From the NCBI RefSeq assembly GCF_001544975.2, contig NZ_FCOG02000051.1, positions 1-44,449 on the forward strand: a DNA stretch of 44,449 nucleotides, written 5' to 3'. Shown one piece after another: positions 1 to 7,707 of this stretch. The notes beneath the pieces were generated by a model, which was not told the origin of the DNA, did not search any database, and saw only the letters and a program-made list of their open reading frames with translations. Source of the stretch: Caballeronia arationis (GTDB lineage Bacteria > Pseudomonadota > Gammaproteobacteria > Burkholderiales > Burkholderiaceae). The position numbers and the translations under genes were made by a program. Numbering within the stretch: position 1 is the first letter of the stretch; each line of letters begins with the position of its first letter.

Positions 1-75
<75 letters not shown>

Positions 76-88
76 TCTGAAGAGTTAA

Positions 89-118
89 ATTATAGCTGAA
101 AAGCAGCAGCCGACGCAA
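89..118 (-). promoter_or_regulatory. Sigma70 promoter of the initiator tRNA
   Basis: Reading the minus strand, TTGCGT (113-118) and a perfect TATAAT (89-94) are separated by 18 nt and lie 14 nt before the tRNA 5' end. This fits the strong promoter expected for a stable RNA gene. Seen directly; use is inferred. Confidence 0.7.
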
Positions 119-187
119 TCAAAACTTCGCGTTTTCCCGGATGCGGTCGTTCAAGCCGCGCCGCAAAGCGGTACTGATGCAATCCGA

Positions 188-823
188 TCAGCTAACGGGA
201 CGCCGCACGAACGCGAGCATGACGCCGAACCCGATCATCAGCGTGCCGCTCACGCGATTGAACCATTTGAAGCCGCGCGCGCCGTTCGCCACCGATCCGA
301 GACGCGCGCCGAGTGCCGCATAGATCGCAATCGCAACCAATTCGAGCACGAGGAAAATCGCACCGAGCACGGCGAAGCTCGTCGCATAGGCTGTGCGGTC
401 GACGAATTGCGGAAAGAATGCCGTAAAAACCAGAATCGCCTTCGGATTGCCGGCCGCGACCAGAAACTCCTGCTTCGCAAGCTTGCCAAGCCGTGCGGGA
501 CCATGCGGCGCGTCGTCGCGACGTTCGGCGACCAGCGCCGGTCCGGAGCGGATCAGCTTTACGCCGATCCAGACGAGATAAGCGGCGCCGGCGAACTTGA
601 TCAGCGTGAAGAGTGTCTGCGACGCCATCAGCAGCGCGCCCAGCCCGAGTCCGGCAATCGCGATCATGATCGCGAACGCGACCAGCCGTCCGAACGCGGC
701 GAGCACCGAGAGTCGAACGCCGTCGCGCGCGCCATTGGACAGCGACAATACGTTGTTTGGCCCGAAGGCCATGTTGATCGCGAAGCACGCGGGCACGAAA
801 AGCCAGAAAGTCTGCAGCGACAT
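188..823 (-). CDS. LysE/RhtB family amino-acid exporter
   Basis: A 211-residue inner-membrane protein of the LysE/RhtB family, which exports amino acids or their analogues. Seen: N-terminal membrane segment followed by the family-type motif FGPNNVLSLSNGARDG (residues about 19-34), a second hydrophobic block near 40-65, and hydrophobic segments at 110-140, 145-170 and the C-terminus, giving about six helices. The start is placed at the ATG at 823, not the upstream frame-open codon at 859, because GGAAGGTG lies 6 nt before it and the membrane segment begins at once. Gene stands alone between a tRNA and a porin. The substrate cannot be told from sequence; homoserine, threonine or a related compound is typical. 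Confidence 0.85.
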   Translation of the reverse strand: MSLQTFWLFVPACFAINMAFGPNNVLSLSNGARDGVRLSVLAAFGRLVAFAIMIAIAGLGLGALLMASQTLFTLIKFAGAAYLVWIGVKLIRSGPALVAERRDDAPHGPARLGKLAKQEFLVAAGNPKAILVFTAFFPQFVDRTAYATSFAVLGAIFLVLELVAIAIYAALGARLGSVANGARGFKWFNRVSGTLMIGFGVMLAFVRRPVS

Positions 824-909
824 TCCAATCACCTTCCGGTGTGACGGACAAACCGTCACGCTAGCAGATTCGTGCCCGGTGCAGGCCGAAAACAGTCAGG
901 ACCCGGCGC

Positions 910-2019
910 TCAGAACCGATGCCGGATGCCCGTCGCGATCATCAGCTGATTGCGGCCACTCGCCGGATCGTTGGTGTTGATCACCGCCGGCGCCCCCGAC
1001 GACGCCCGCTGATACAGCGACTCCAGATAGACGTCCGTGCGCTTCGACAGCGAGTAGTCCGCCTGGATCGCGCCCTGGTGCCAGTGCGCGCCGCCGCCAT
1101 TCGTGTAGACGTAATTGCCCGCGAGCGCGAGCGCCGGCGTCAGCTGGTAGATGCCGTTGATTTCGTAGTTGCTGAGCGCGATGGAGCCGACCGCTTCGCC
1201 CGTATCCGCGTTGGTGACGCCGGAGTTAATCGCGCGCGAGAATGCGCCGGCCACCGTGAAGTCGCCGATGACGTAGCTCGCGCCGACACCGAACGTATTT
1301 TGCCGTTGAACGTTTGCGGCGATGACCGTGCCGTCGGCGCCTGGCAAGGTCAGCGAATCGTAGGCGCCCGTCGTCGTGTTGCCGCGACCGTTGTTGTGCA
1401 GGTATGCCGCGCCCACGTTGAACGGCCCGAGCGAGTAGTTTGCGCCGACGCTATAAGCACGATTGTTCGCGAACTGCCCTGCCGCGTTCGAGAACGCGTA
1501 CATGCCGCCGAAGCTGAAGCCGCCGTAGTTTTCGCTCGTGTACTTCACCGAGTTGGCAGCGAGGAAGGAGTTGTTGGCGTTGTCGTTGTCGAAGATGTGC
1601 GCGAAGGCCGTGCCGCCCGTGCCGCCCGTCAGCGTGAACGGCGCGAAATAGTCGTGGATCGAATCGTACTGGTGACCGAGGGTCAGGGTGCCGAGCGTGT
1701 CGGTGCCGAGGCCGACGTAATACGGGTGATCGTTGAAACCTTCGCCCGTCGCGACCGAATATCCGCGCTCCAGCCGGAAGATCGCCTTAGCGCCGCCGCC
1801 GAGGTCTTCGGTACCCTGCAGGCCCCAGTAGCTGCCGTCGATCAGGCCGGACGTGAGGCGGTACTGCGCATGATCCGCGACGTTGTTCACGTAGGCGAGC
1901 CCGGCGTCGAGTTCGCCGTACAGCGTGACGGAGCTTTGCGCCGATGCGGCGCTGCCGGCGAGCGCGAGCGCTGCGCCGCAGATGACGTGGCGATGACGGA
2001 CCTTGGGTCGAATGCGCAT
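910..2019 (-). CDS. Outer-membrane general porin (porin_4 type)
   Basis: A 369-residue outer-membrane trimeric beta-barrel porin for passive diffusion of small solutes. Seen: signal peptide (about residues 1-24, ending near SAASA), mature N-terminus QSSVTLYGELDAGLAY, the PEFG-like/LGTLTLG region typical of the Burkholderia OpcP/Omp38 group, and a C-terminal IRHRF ending in the Phe read by the BAM complex. Start chosen at 2019: GGAG lies 8 nt upstream and the signal peptide follows; the frame is open further upstream without a credible start. A Fur-like operator lies about 60-80 bp upstream, suggesting iron-responsive expression. Monocistronic. Confidence 0.93.
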   Translation of the reverse strand: MRIRPKVRHRHVICGAALALAGSAASAQSSVTLYGELDAGLAYVNNVADHAQYRLTSGLIDGSYWGLQGTEDLGGGAKAIFRLERGYSVATGEGFNDHPYYVGLGTDTLGTLTLGHQYDSIHDYFAPFTLTGGTGGTAFAHIFDNDNANNSFLAANSVKYTSENYGGFSFGGMYAFSNAAGQFANNRAYSVGANYSLGPFNVGAAYLHNNGRGNTTTGAYDSLTLPGADGTVIAANVQRQNTFGVGASYVIGDFTVAGAFSRAINSGVTNADTGEAVGSIALSNYEINGIYQLTPALALAGNYVYTNGGGAHWHQGAIQADYSLSKRTDVYLESLYQRASSGAPAVINTNDPASGRNQLMIATGIRHRF

Positions 2020-2077
2020 GCTTTTTTCTCCAATCGTTAGTCGAATTACTACTGACTCCTGAATCGCAGCTTCATGA

Positions 2078-2106
2078 ATGATAGTGATTTTCATTTTGCA
2101 AATGAA
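2078..2106 (-). promoter_or_regulatory. Porin promoter with Fur-like box
   Basis: The 19-mer at 2080-2098 matches the Fur consensus GATAATGATAATCATTATC at 14 of 19 positions, including the core TGATTTTCATT. On the minus strand it lies between TTCATT (2101-2106) and TATCAT (2078-2083), spaced 17 nt, about 60 nt before the porin ATG. A repressor here would block polymerase. The 316-bp gap 2020-2335 between the divergent porin and aminotransferase genes holds no other gene that I can see. Confidence 0.55.
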
Positions 2107-2335
2107 CATCCGCTTTCGAAAACGTGTCGATATCGCTGAATTCGTTACGTTCGCGCAGAAAAAGTGGGTTTGATGTTGCGTGCGCGCGTCATCCGGCTCT
2201 TGTCGGGCAGTAAGTGAACGCGCGGCCGAAAACACAATTTCCCCCAAAAAATCCTCTGACTGTTCATTCCCCGCTACGCTCATGCACTGAATAATCGGGT
2301 GATTGGCCGTTTCGCCCGCTCACCCGCCCAAAACC

Positions 2336-3568
2336 ATGAAAAACGATTCCGTCTCGCTCGACTTGCCGCACGATTCCAAGAAAATCGCGTGCCCCGCGGT
2401 CGTGCCGCTCTCCTCAATCCTTCCAGAAGAGCCGCTCCTGATGATGGGCGCGGGCCCCGTCCCGATTCCCGATGCGGTCGCGAAGGCGAACGGCGTCGTG
2501 ATCAATCACCTTGGCTCGACGATGGCGACCGTCATCGGCCAGGTGAAGGCGATGGCCCGCTACGTGTTCCAGACGCAGTCGAAATGGGTGATGGGTGTCG
2601 CCGGCCCGGGCTCGGCCGCGATGGAAATGGCGGTGACCAACCTCGCGTGGACGGGCACGCGCGTGCTCTGCGTATGCAACGGCTTTTTCAGCGAGCGGAT
2701 GGCGGAGATGGCGCGGCGCGTCGGGGCCGATGTCGAAATGCTTGTGATTCCGAACGGTCGTGCCGCCGAGGCCGGCGAGGTCGCCGAAGCCATCGCGCGC
2801 TTCCGGCCTGAGATCGTGACGATCGTGCAGGGCGAAACGTCCAATACGGTTTGGAACCGCAATCTCGCGTCGATCGCGGCGGCCGCGCGCGACGCGGGCG
2901 CGCTCGTCGTCGTCGATGCGGTCTGCACGCTCTCCACGATGCCCCTGCCGATGGACGAATGGGGTATCGACGCAGTCATCACCGGCGGGCAGAAAGGGCT
3001 CTCGTCGATCCCGGGCGTCTCGCTGCTCGCGTTTTCCGACGCCGCCTGGCAGCGCATCAAGTCGCGCCCCGCCGCGCCCGCGCACTGGTGCCTCGACGCG
3101 TCGCTCGCCGAGAACTTCTGGCACAACGCGTCGTATCACTACACCGCGCCCGTCTCCGGCGTGCTCGCGCTGCACGAGGCGTTGAGGCTCGTGTGCGCGG
3201 AAACGCTCGAGCGGCGTTTCGCGCGCCACCTGAAGTGCTCGAACGCGCTGCAGGCCGGTATCGAAGCAATGTCGCTCGAACTCTATGTCGCGCGCGAAAG
3301 CCGCCTGAATTCGGTCGTCGGCATCCAGCTGCCCGAGGGCCTTTCCGGCGCCGATGTCTGCGCGCACATCTCGCGGCATCATCATGTCGAGATCGCCGGA
3401 TCGTTCGGTGCGCCGATCGTGCGGATCGGGCAGATGGGAGAGCAATGCCGCGAGCATCACCTCTTTCGCACCGTGCACGCGCTCGGGCGCACGATGCACG
3501 ATCTCGGCGTCGATGTCGATCTGCCGGCCGGCGTCGCCGCGCTCGAAAGGTCGCTCGCGGCGGCGTGA
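2336..3568 (+). CDS. Class V PLP-dependent aminotransferase (alanine/serine-glyoxylate type)
   Basis: A 410-residue fold-type I aminotransferase of class V. Seen: N-terminal GAGPVPIPDAV, GPGSAAMEMA (phosphate-binding loop), GETSNTVWN, the VVDAVCTLS aspartate that holds the PLP pyridine nitrogen, and the Schiff-base lysine in TGGQKGLSSIPG. Members transfer amino groups from alanine, serine or ureidoglycine to glyoxylate. Start set at the ATG at 2336; a TTG at 2303 is also open but neither has a clear ribosome site. Followed after 55 nt by an SDR gene on the same strand. Substrate is not determinable; aminoethylphosphonate transaminase (PhnW) is a related alternative. Confidence 0.85.
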   Translation: MKNDSVSLDLPHDSKKIACPAVVPLSSILPEEPLLMMGAGPVPIPDAVAKANGVVINHLGSTMATVIGQVKAMARYVFQTQSKWVMGVAGPGSAAMEMAVTNLAWTGTRVLCVCNGFFSERMAEMARRVGADVEMLVIPNGRAAEAGEVAEAIARFRPEIVTIVQGETSNTVWNRNLASIAAAARDAGALVVVDAVCTLSTMPLPMDEWGIDAVITGGQKGLSSIPGVSLLAFSDAAWQRIKSRPAAPAHWCLDASLAENFWHNASYHYTAPVSGVLALHEALRLVCAETLERRFARHLKCSNALQAGIEAMSLELYVARESRLNSVVGIQLPEGLSGADVCAHISRHHHVEIAGSFGAPIVRIGQMGEQCREHHLFRTVHALGRTMHDLGVDVDLPAGVAALERSLAAA

Positions 3569-3623
3569 GGGTTTCGGGCATGACCGGTAAGATCACGTGA
3601 TTTCCATCACTGCGACTACCGAC

Positions 3624-4370
3624 ATGTCCGTCCTCCTCACCAAAGCGATCGTCACCGGCCATTCGCGCGGACTCGGCGAGGCTATCGCCGAAGCACTGCT
3701 GGGCCGCGGCATTGCCGTGCTCGCGCTCGCGCGGCGCCGCAACGCCGCCCTCGCCGCGCGTTTCCCGAACCAGCTCGAAGAAGTGGAACTCGATCTCGCG
3801 GATCTCGCCAGCGTAGAACGGTGGCTCGCGAGCGACGCGCTGCAACGCTTTTCGTCCGGCGCCGGCACGCTGCTGCTCGTCAACAACGCGGGCATGCTGC
3901 AGCCGGTCGGCGCACTCGAACAACAGGACGCCGGTTCCATCGCGCGCGCCGTGAGCCTGAATGTCGCGACGCCGCTGATGTTCTCCGCGGCACTGGCTAA
4001 CGCGAGCAGCGAGGCAAAGGAGCGCCGCATCGTGCATGTGTCGAGCGGCGCGGCACGCGTTGCATATCCCGGCTGGAGCATCTACTGCGCGACGAAGGCC
4101 GCGCTCGATCATCACGCGCGCGCCGTCGCGCTGGACGCCAGCCGCGCGCTGCGGATCGCGAGCGTCGCGCCGGGTGTCGTCGATACGGACATGCAGGGCG
4201 AGATTCGCGCGACCGGGCTCGAACGCTTTCCCTTGCGCGAAAAATTCGACTCGCTCAAGCGCGACGGCCTGCTCGCGAGCCCCGCGCAGTCGGCGCAGAA
4301 GCTGGTCGATTACGCGTTGAGCGACGCATTCGGCGAAACGCCCGTCGCGGACGTTCGCGATCTGCCGTGA
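3624..4370 (+). CDS. Short-chain dehydrogenase/reductase (SDR)
   Basis: A 248-residue NAD(P)-dependent oxidoreductase with a Rossmann fold. Seen: TGHSRGLGEAI dinucleotide loop at the N-terminus, NNAG motif near residue 91, catalytic Ser in VSSGAA, and YCATK (YxxxK) active site near 154-158, then PGVVDTDM. The Arg-rich LARRR after strand 2 suggests NADP preference. The start at ATG 3624 places the Rossmann strand right after six residues; a GTG at 3597 is a possible longer start. Likely co-transcribed with the aminotransferase upstream. Substrate unknown. Confidence 0.85.
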   Translation: MSVLLTKAIVTGHSRGLGEAIAEALLGRGIAVLALARRRNAALAARFPNQLEEVELDLADLASVERWLASDALQRFSSGAGTLLLVNNAGMLQPVGALEQQDAGSIARAVSLNVATPLMFSAALANASSEAKERRIVHVSSGAARVAYPGWSIYCATKAALDHHARAVALDASRALRIASVAPGVVDTDMQGEIRATGLERFPLREKFDSLKRDGLLASPAQSAQKLVDYALSDAFGETPVADVRDLP

Positions 4371-4377
4371 CTTCGGC

Positions 4378-4981
4378 TCAGGGTGCGTCGGGCAGGAATG
4401 GCCGGCGCGAGAGCGCGTCGGCGTTCGAGTTCCGGACGCGCGGAATCCAGTGCAGATGGACGTCGCCGAGTTCCCCGATCAGCCGCCGCGCGAGCGCCGC
4501 ATGGGGCGCGAGCACGGCCGCGCCCGCGAGGCTCTTCACGTCGTCTATGACGACGCGACTGTCGCCATAGACCACGAGTTTCTCCGCGCGACGATCGAGC
4601 GCAGCTTCGAGCACTGAAATCAGCGCGAGATACTCGGCCTTGCTGCTGTCGCCGTGACCCGCTGCCGCGCTGATTTCGAGCGTCTCGCCGCGCGGGCTCC
4701 TCAACAAACCGCCGATTGCGATGCGTCCCGGGTTCGGCATCGCCGAGCCGTCGAACCAGGCGAGCCAGGCGCCCTGCTCGTGATGATGGTCGTGAAAATG
4801 CGCACGCAGTCGCGGCGGGTTGCGCGTGCACGAGTTCACCGAGCGACTGCCCGCCGGCCGCCTTTTCGAGCGTCCTCACGAGCGCATCGCGAGCGGAAAT
4901 CGACGCGCCCTTCGACAAGCGTCGGCTCTGCGCGCGCTCCTTTTTATACGCGATGGACAGCAGTTCTTCGAAATCGAACAT
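4378..4981 (-). pseudogene. RNase HI-like protein, apparently frameshifted
   Basis: Two reading frames together look like one gene. The N-terminal part (from ATG 4981, MFDFEELLSIAYKKERAQS...) is a charged helical region that runs to about 4830; the C-terminal part, in another frame from about 4839 to 4378, is an RNase H domain with AWFDGSAMPNPGR, KAEYLALI, YGDSRVV and NSNADALSR, giving the D-E-D-D metal-binding set. The shift falls within or near a GC-rich stretch (about 4820-4840), where two extra bases would restore one frame. The RNase H part alone could still be made from a GTG at 4839. It cleaves RNA of RNA:DNA hybrids in the family. Either a real mutation or a base-calling error. Confidence 0.6.
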
Positions 4982-5048
4982 GGAGACGCGCATGCCGCGC
5001 GCATGGGGGATGAACGGCGAGCTTAGCAAAAACGGCCCGGTGGCGCGA

Positions 5049-5252
5049 TCAGCGAGAGGCGGCCGGTGTCTCGACTGCCAGCAGCGAACGCGCTTCGTCG
5101 CAAATCCCGGGCATCGCCCAGTCGTCCGGTGCCGGATTGATCGCGCGGGCGAAGTGCGAGGCGCGACACCATCGTTTCCACTCACCGGGGATCAAACAAG
5201 GTGACCGTCCATCAGCGGACCGGCTCGCGCCATTCCGAATGGGAACGCTCAT
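5049..5252 (-). CDS. Small hypothetical protein
   Basis: An open frame of up to 67 residues whose last 45 residues (GEWKRWCRASHFARAINPAP onwards) show the G/C-ending codons of true genes in this genome and a plausible protein composition rich in Trp and Cys. The start is uncertain: ATG at 5252 or a TTG at 5199. It lies upstream of, and on the same strand as, the RNase H-like gene, about 70 nt away. No family recognised and no function proposed. Confidence 0.3.
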   Translation of the reverse strand: MSVPIRNGASRSADGRSPCLIPGEWKRWCRASHFARAINPAPDDWAMPGICDEARSLLAVETPAASR

Positions 5253-5306
5253 TGCTAAATTCGATGCAGACGGCCAGTCGAGCCGTCGACATCTCAAGGA
5301 GCAAGC

Positions 5307-5801
5307 ATGAGCATCCCAACCTCTTCTGCATCAGGCGGTGCCGCGATCGTCGGCAAGGGCGCCGCGACTGCCGCTGGTCCCGGTCCCGACGTCATGGCGG
5401 CCAGCACGATCGACGGCAACACGGTCATCAGCAGCGACGGCGACGATGTCGGCTCAATCAAGGAAATCATGCTCGACGTGCGGCAAGGGCGCATTGCCTA
5501 TGCGGTGATGTCGAGCGGCGGCTTTCTCGGCATCGGCGACAAACTGCTCGCAATTCCGTGGAGCGCCCTGACGCTCGATACCGACAAGAAGTGTTTCCGC
5601 CTCGCCGCGACCTCGGAACAGGTACGGAACTCGCCGGGATTCGACAAGGACGCGTGGCCGTCGATGGCAGAGAAGCAGTGGGCGAGCACCGTGCACCAGC
5701 ATTACGGGCGCGAGCCGTACTGGTCGACGGATGTGAGCGACACGGGAGCGACTCCGCCTGCGGGCGTCGATGCGCCCGAAGCTGGTGGCGTGAAGCTTTG
5801 A
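5307..5801 (+). CDS. PRC-barrel domain protein
   Basis: A 164-residue protein with one PRC-barrel domain at about residues 30-105: ASTIDGNTVISSDGDDVGSIKEIMLDVRQGRIAYAVM..., ending with KLLAIPWSALTLD. PRC-barrels are small beta-barrels used in RNA processing (RimM), photosynthetic reaction centres and many stress-associated small proteins. The C-terminal third (SPGFDKDAWPSM, HYGREPYW) is a common companion motif in stress-related bacterial members. AAGGAG lies 5 nt before the ATG. No signal peptide or membrane helix. Monocistronic; cellular role unknown. Confidence 0.85.
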   Translation: MSIPTSSASGGAAIVGKGAATAAGPGPDVMAASTIDGNTVISSDGDDVGSIKEIMLDVRQGRIAYAVMSSGGFLGIGDKLLAIPWSALTLDTDKKCFRLAATSEQVRNSPGFDKDAWPSMAEKQWASTVHQHYGREPYWSTDVSDTGATPPAGVDAPEAGGVKL

Positions 5802-5865
5802 AGCGCTGCGGGTCGTCCGCCGGGGCCCTCGATGGCCGGCGGTCCGGGCGCGCAACGCCTGCGGC

Positions 5866-6111
5866 TTATTTGCCCGAGCCGGCGTGGCCGAACTGCAGGC
5901 TGGCGAAATCCGTGTCGTCCATGAGCGCGGCTAGCACGTCATTGGCGAAATCCTCGACGGCGACGTGCCATTCGACCGTACCGACCGTAAAGTCGTTCGG
6001 ACTCGGCTTTCCTTGCGCCTTGCGGATTGCACCGATACTCATGCTCAACGCCCGGGCCCGCTGAAAATGCGGGTCGTCGGATTCGAAGAAGGGATCGTGG
6101 TCGTGTTCCAT
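5866..6111 (-). CDS. Conserved hypothetical protein, 81 residues
   Basis: An acidic soluble protein with a His/Asp-rich start (MEHDHDPFFESDDPHFQ) and a hydrophobic C-terminal helix region (VEDFANDVLAALMDD). Codon use fits real genes. No membrane segment, signal peptide or known motif. It is convergent with the PRC-barrel gene; a GC-rich inverted repeat (about 5818-5843) between them lacks a T-run. No ribosome site is obvious before the ATG at 6111, which is followed directly by the coding pattern. Confidence 0.55.
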   Translation of the reverse strand: MEHDHDPFFESDDPHFQRARALSMSIGAIRKAQGKPSPNDFTVGTVEWHVAVEDFANDVLAALMDDTDFASLQFGHAGSGK

Positions 6112-6254
6112 AAATACTATTTCGGCACGATCCGCGCGAACTTTAGCCGGATCGAAAATATTTCGCGAGCGCCGAAGTATACGGGATGCTCGCGAAGTTG
6201 CATTTTCATGAGCGTACGATCGTTCGCCTGCCTTCTACGAGCAAAGGGACGCTG

Positions 6255-6479
6255 ATGCGGGCTTACCGGAATCTCGCGGGGAATTCGGGCGTGCGGGCAT
6301 ATGAGATTTTGCGCAACGGAATTCGCGTGCAATTCGCAAATGGCGCGACGTATCTCTACGACCATCGCGTGCCCGGACGGGAGCATGTCGAAGCAATGAA
6401 GCGCCTCGCGGTCGCGGGGCGTGGACTAAGTACGTATATCGCGCGGTTTGGCGGGGACTACGCGGACAAGGTGGAATGA
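6255..6479 (+). CDS. KTSC-domain protein
   Basis: A 74-residue protein nearly filled by a KTSC-like domain: an N-terminal strand with AYEILRNGIRVQFANGATYLYDHRVP and a C-terminal helix ending in GRGLSTYIARF. KTSC domains are found alone or next to lysyl-tRNA synthetase and phage genes; no activity is established for the single-domain type. The start is set at ATG 6255, with GGGAC a few bases upstream, because the extension from 6186 does not resemble the family. Convergent with the next gene. Confidence 0.65.
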   Translation: MRAYRNLAGNSGVRAYEILRNGIRVQFANGATYLYDHRVPGREHVEAMKRLAVAGRGLSTYIARFGGDYADKVE

Positions 6480-6533
6480 CGAGACGGGCTGCGGTTGAGG
6501 CCGGCTCCGCGCGATTCGAAGTTCAACATCGAT

Positions 6534-7361
6534 TCATCCTTCATGGGCGCGCAGCATCTGTTCGGCCCCAATATTGAAAAGCGCCGAGCCGGACAGGTTC
6601 TGGCCGCCATCGCAAACCAAAACGCAGCCGGAAATGTAGGAGGCCAGTGGCGAGGCGAGAAAGACCGCGCTCTGCCCGATATCGTCCACCGTGCCCATGC
6701 GCCGCAGCGGAATGGCGTCGATGAACTCTTCCTGCCGCTCCGGACTCCACAACCGCTTCATCCCTTCTGTCCCTTCGATCGGCCCCGGGACGATGCTATT
6801 CGTGCGAATGCCATAGCGCCCCCACTCCAGCGCCAGATTCCTCATCAGCATGTCGATGCCCGCCTTGGCCGCGCCCACGTGCACCTGGAAGGCATACGGC
6901 ATATAGGCCATCCCGGCGGAGATGTAGATGATGGCGCCGTGCGTCTCCTTCAGTTGCTCGAAGGCCGCGCGCGAGGCGTTGAAAGCTCCGAGCAGGTCGA
7001 TGTCGATGACGGTCTTGAAGCCGTTGGGCGAAAGCTTCTCCGCCGGGACCAGGAAATTGCCGGCCGCGCCGCAGACCAGCACGTCCACGGGACCCAGTTC
7101 CGCCCGGCTTTTGGCAAAGGCCACCTCCAGCGCGCCGAAGTCACGCACGTCGGCGACAACGGCGCAGACCGTGGCGCCGAGTGCGCGCAGTTCCGTTGCT
7201 GCGCTGTCCAGCTTTTCCTGAGTACGCCCGCAGATGCCCACGCTGGCGCCCAGGGCTGCGAAATTCTTCGCCACACCGAGATTGATGCCGCTGCTGCCAC
7301 CTGTGACGAAGACGGTCTTGCCAGCGAACAGGTCGTTCGCCAGGTATCGAGTGACCAGCAT
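6534..7361 (-). CDS. SDR, 2,4-dienoyl-CoA reductase-like
   Basis: A 275-residue SDR. Seen: TGGSSGINLGVAKNFAALGA coenzyme loop, CGAAGNFLVPAEKLSPNGF, ISAGMAYMPYAFQVHVGAAKAG and IVPGPIEGTEGMKRL. The CGAAGNF and GPIEGTEG motifs are those of the peroxisomal/bacterial 2,4-dienoyl-CoA reductase branch, where NADPH reduces 2,4-dienoyl-CoA. The usual catalytic Tyr of YxxxK is replaced (VHVGAAK), as in that branch. ATG at 7361 has GAGGAG 6 nt before it. It lies just downstream of an OmpW-like gene remnant and faces away from the CoA-pathway operon, so a role in that pathway is possible but not shown. Confidence 0.75.
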   Translation of the reverse strand: MLVTRYLANDLFAGKTVFVTGGSSGINLGVAKNFAALGASVGICGRTQEKLDSAATELRALGATVCAVVADVRDFGALEVAFAKSRAELGPVDVLVCGAAGNFLVPAEKLSPNGFKTVIDIDLLGAFNASRAAFEQLKETHGAIIYISAGMAYMPYAFQVHVGAAKAGIDMLMRNLALEWGRYGIRTNSIVPGPIEGTEGMKRLWSPERQEEFIDAIPLRRMGTVDDIGQSAVFLASPLASYISGCVLVCDGGQNLSGSALFNIGAEQMLRAHEG

Positions 7362-7402
7362 GTCTCGCTCCTCGTTATGCGCGCCTGGCATGCGAAAACG
7401 CA

Positions 7403-7570
7403 CAGATCAGCCGTAATACGCAGCGATCGCGCGTCGGCGGTGGCGCACCAGTTCTTGCTGAAGTTATAGAACACGCCCGCGTCGAATGCAGGATTCCACG
7501 ACGGACCTGGCGATGCGCCTTGAATGTAGCGAACCACTTCGAAGTCGAAGGTGATCTTTTCGTCAGATGA
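7403..7570 (-). pseudogene. Remnant of an OmpW-family outer-membrane protein
   Basis: About 54 codons read on the minus strand resemble the C-terminal part of OmpW-type eight-stranded barrels: PSWNPAFDAGVFYNFSKNW followed by ADARSLRITADL, matching the family pattern of W-x-PA-x-x-G-x-x-Y, K/N-x-W and the AD-x-R strand before the end. No start, no signal peptide and no N-terminal strands are present upstream, and no terminal Phe is found, so it is a fragment. It ends about 40 nt before the SDR start, suggesting a recombination joint. Similarity judged by eye. Confidence 0.5.
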
Positions 7571-7650
7571 GATGCCGGTTGGAGCCCGCGGCGCTTGGCG
7601 ACGCGAACGATACGGCAACCGGCGAGCCGGCGTCATCGAACTCAATTTAC

Positions 7651-7691
7651 TTGACGCCTAAAATATATATGCTTAAATTAAAGCAGTTTCC
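7651..7691 (+). promoter_or_regulatory. Promoter and likely MarR operator of the CoA-pathway operon
   Basis: TTGACG (7651-7656) and TAAATT (7674-7679) are spaced 17 nt, 29 nt before the first ATG. The stretch is strikingly AT-rich for this genome and includes ATATATAT (7663-7670) and the odd palindrome TTAAATTAA (7673-7681) over the -10 box. A dimeric MarR protein encoded in the operon would fit such a site. The box sequences are seen; operator function is inferred. Confidence 0.6.
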
Positions 7692-7707
7692 CCGGAAAGG
7701 AGCAGGC

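Noticed and set aside
5818..5843. GC-rich inverted repeat between two convergent genes
   Set aside because: No T-run on either strand, so not listed as a terminator, though it may slow polymerase.
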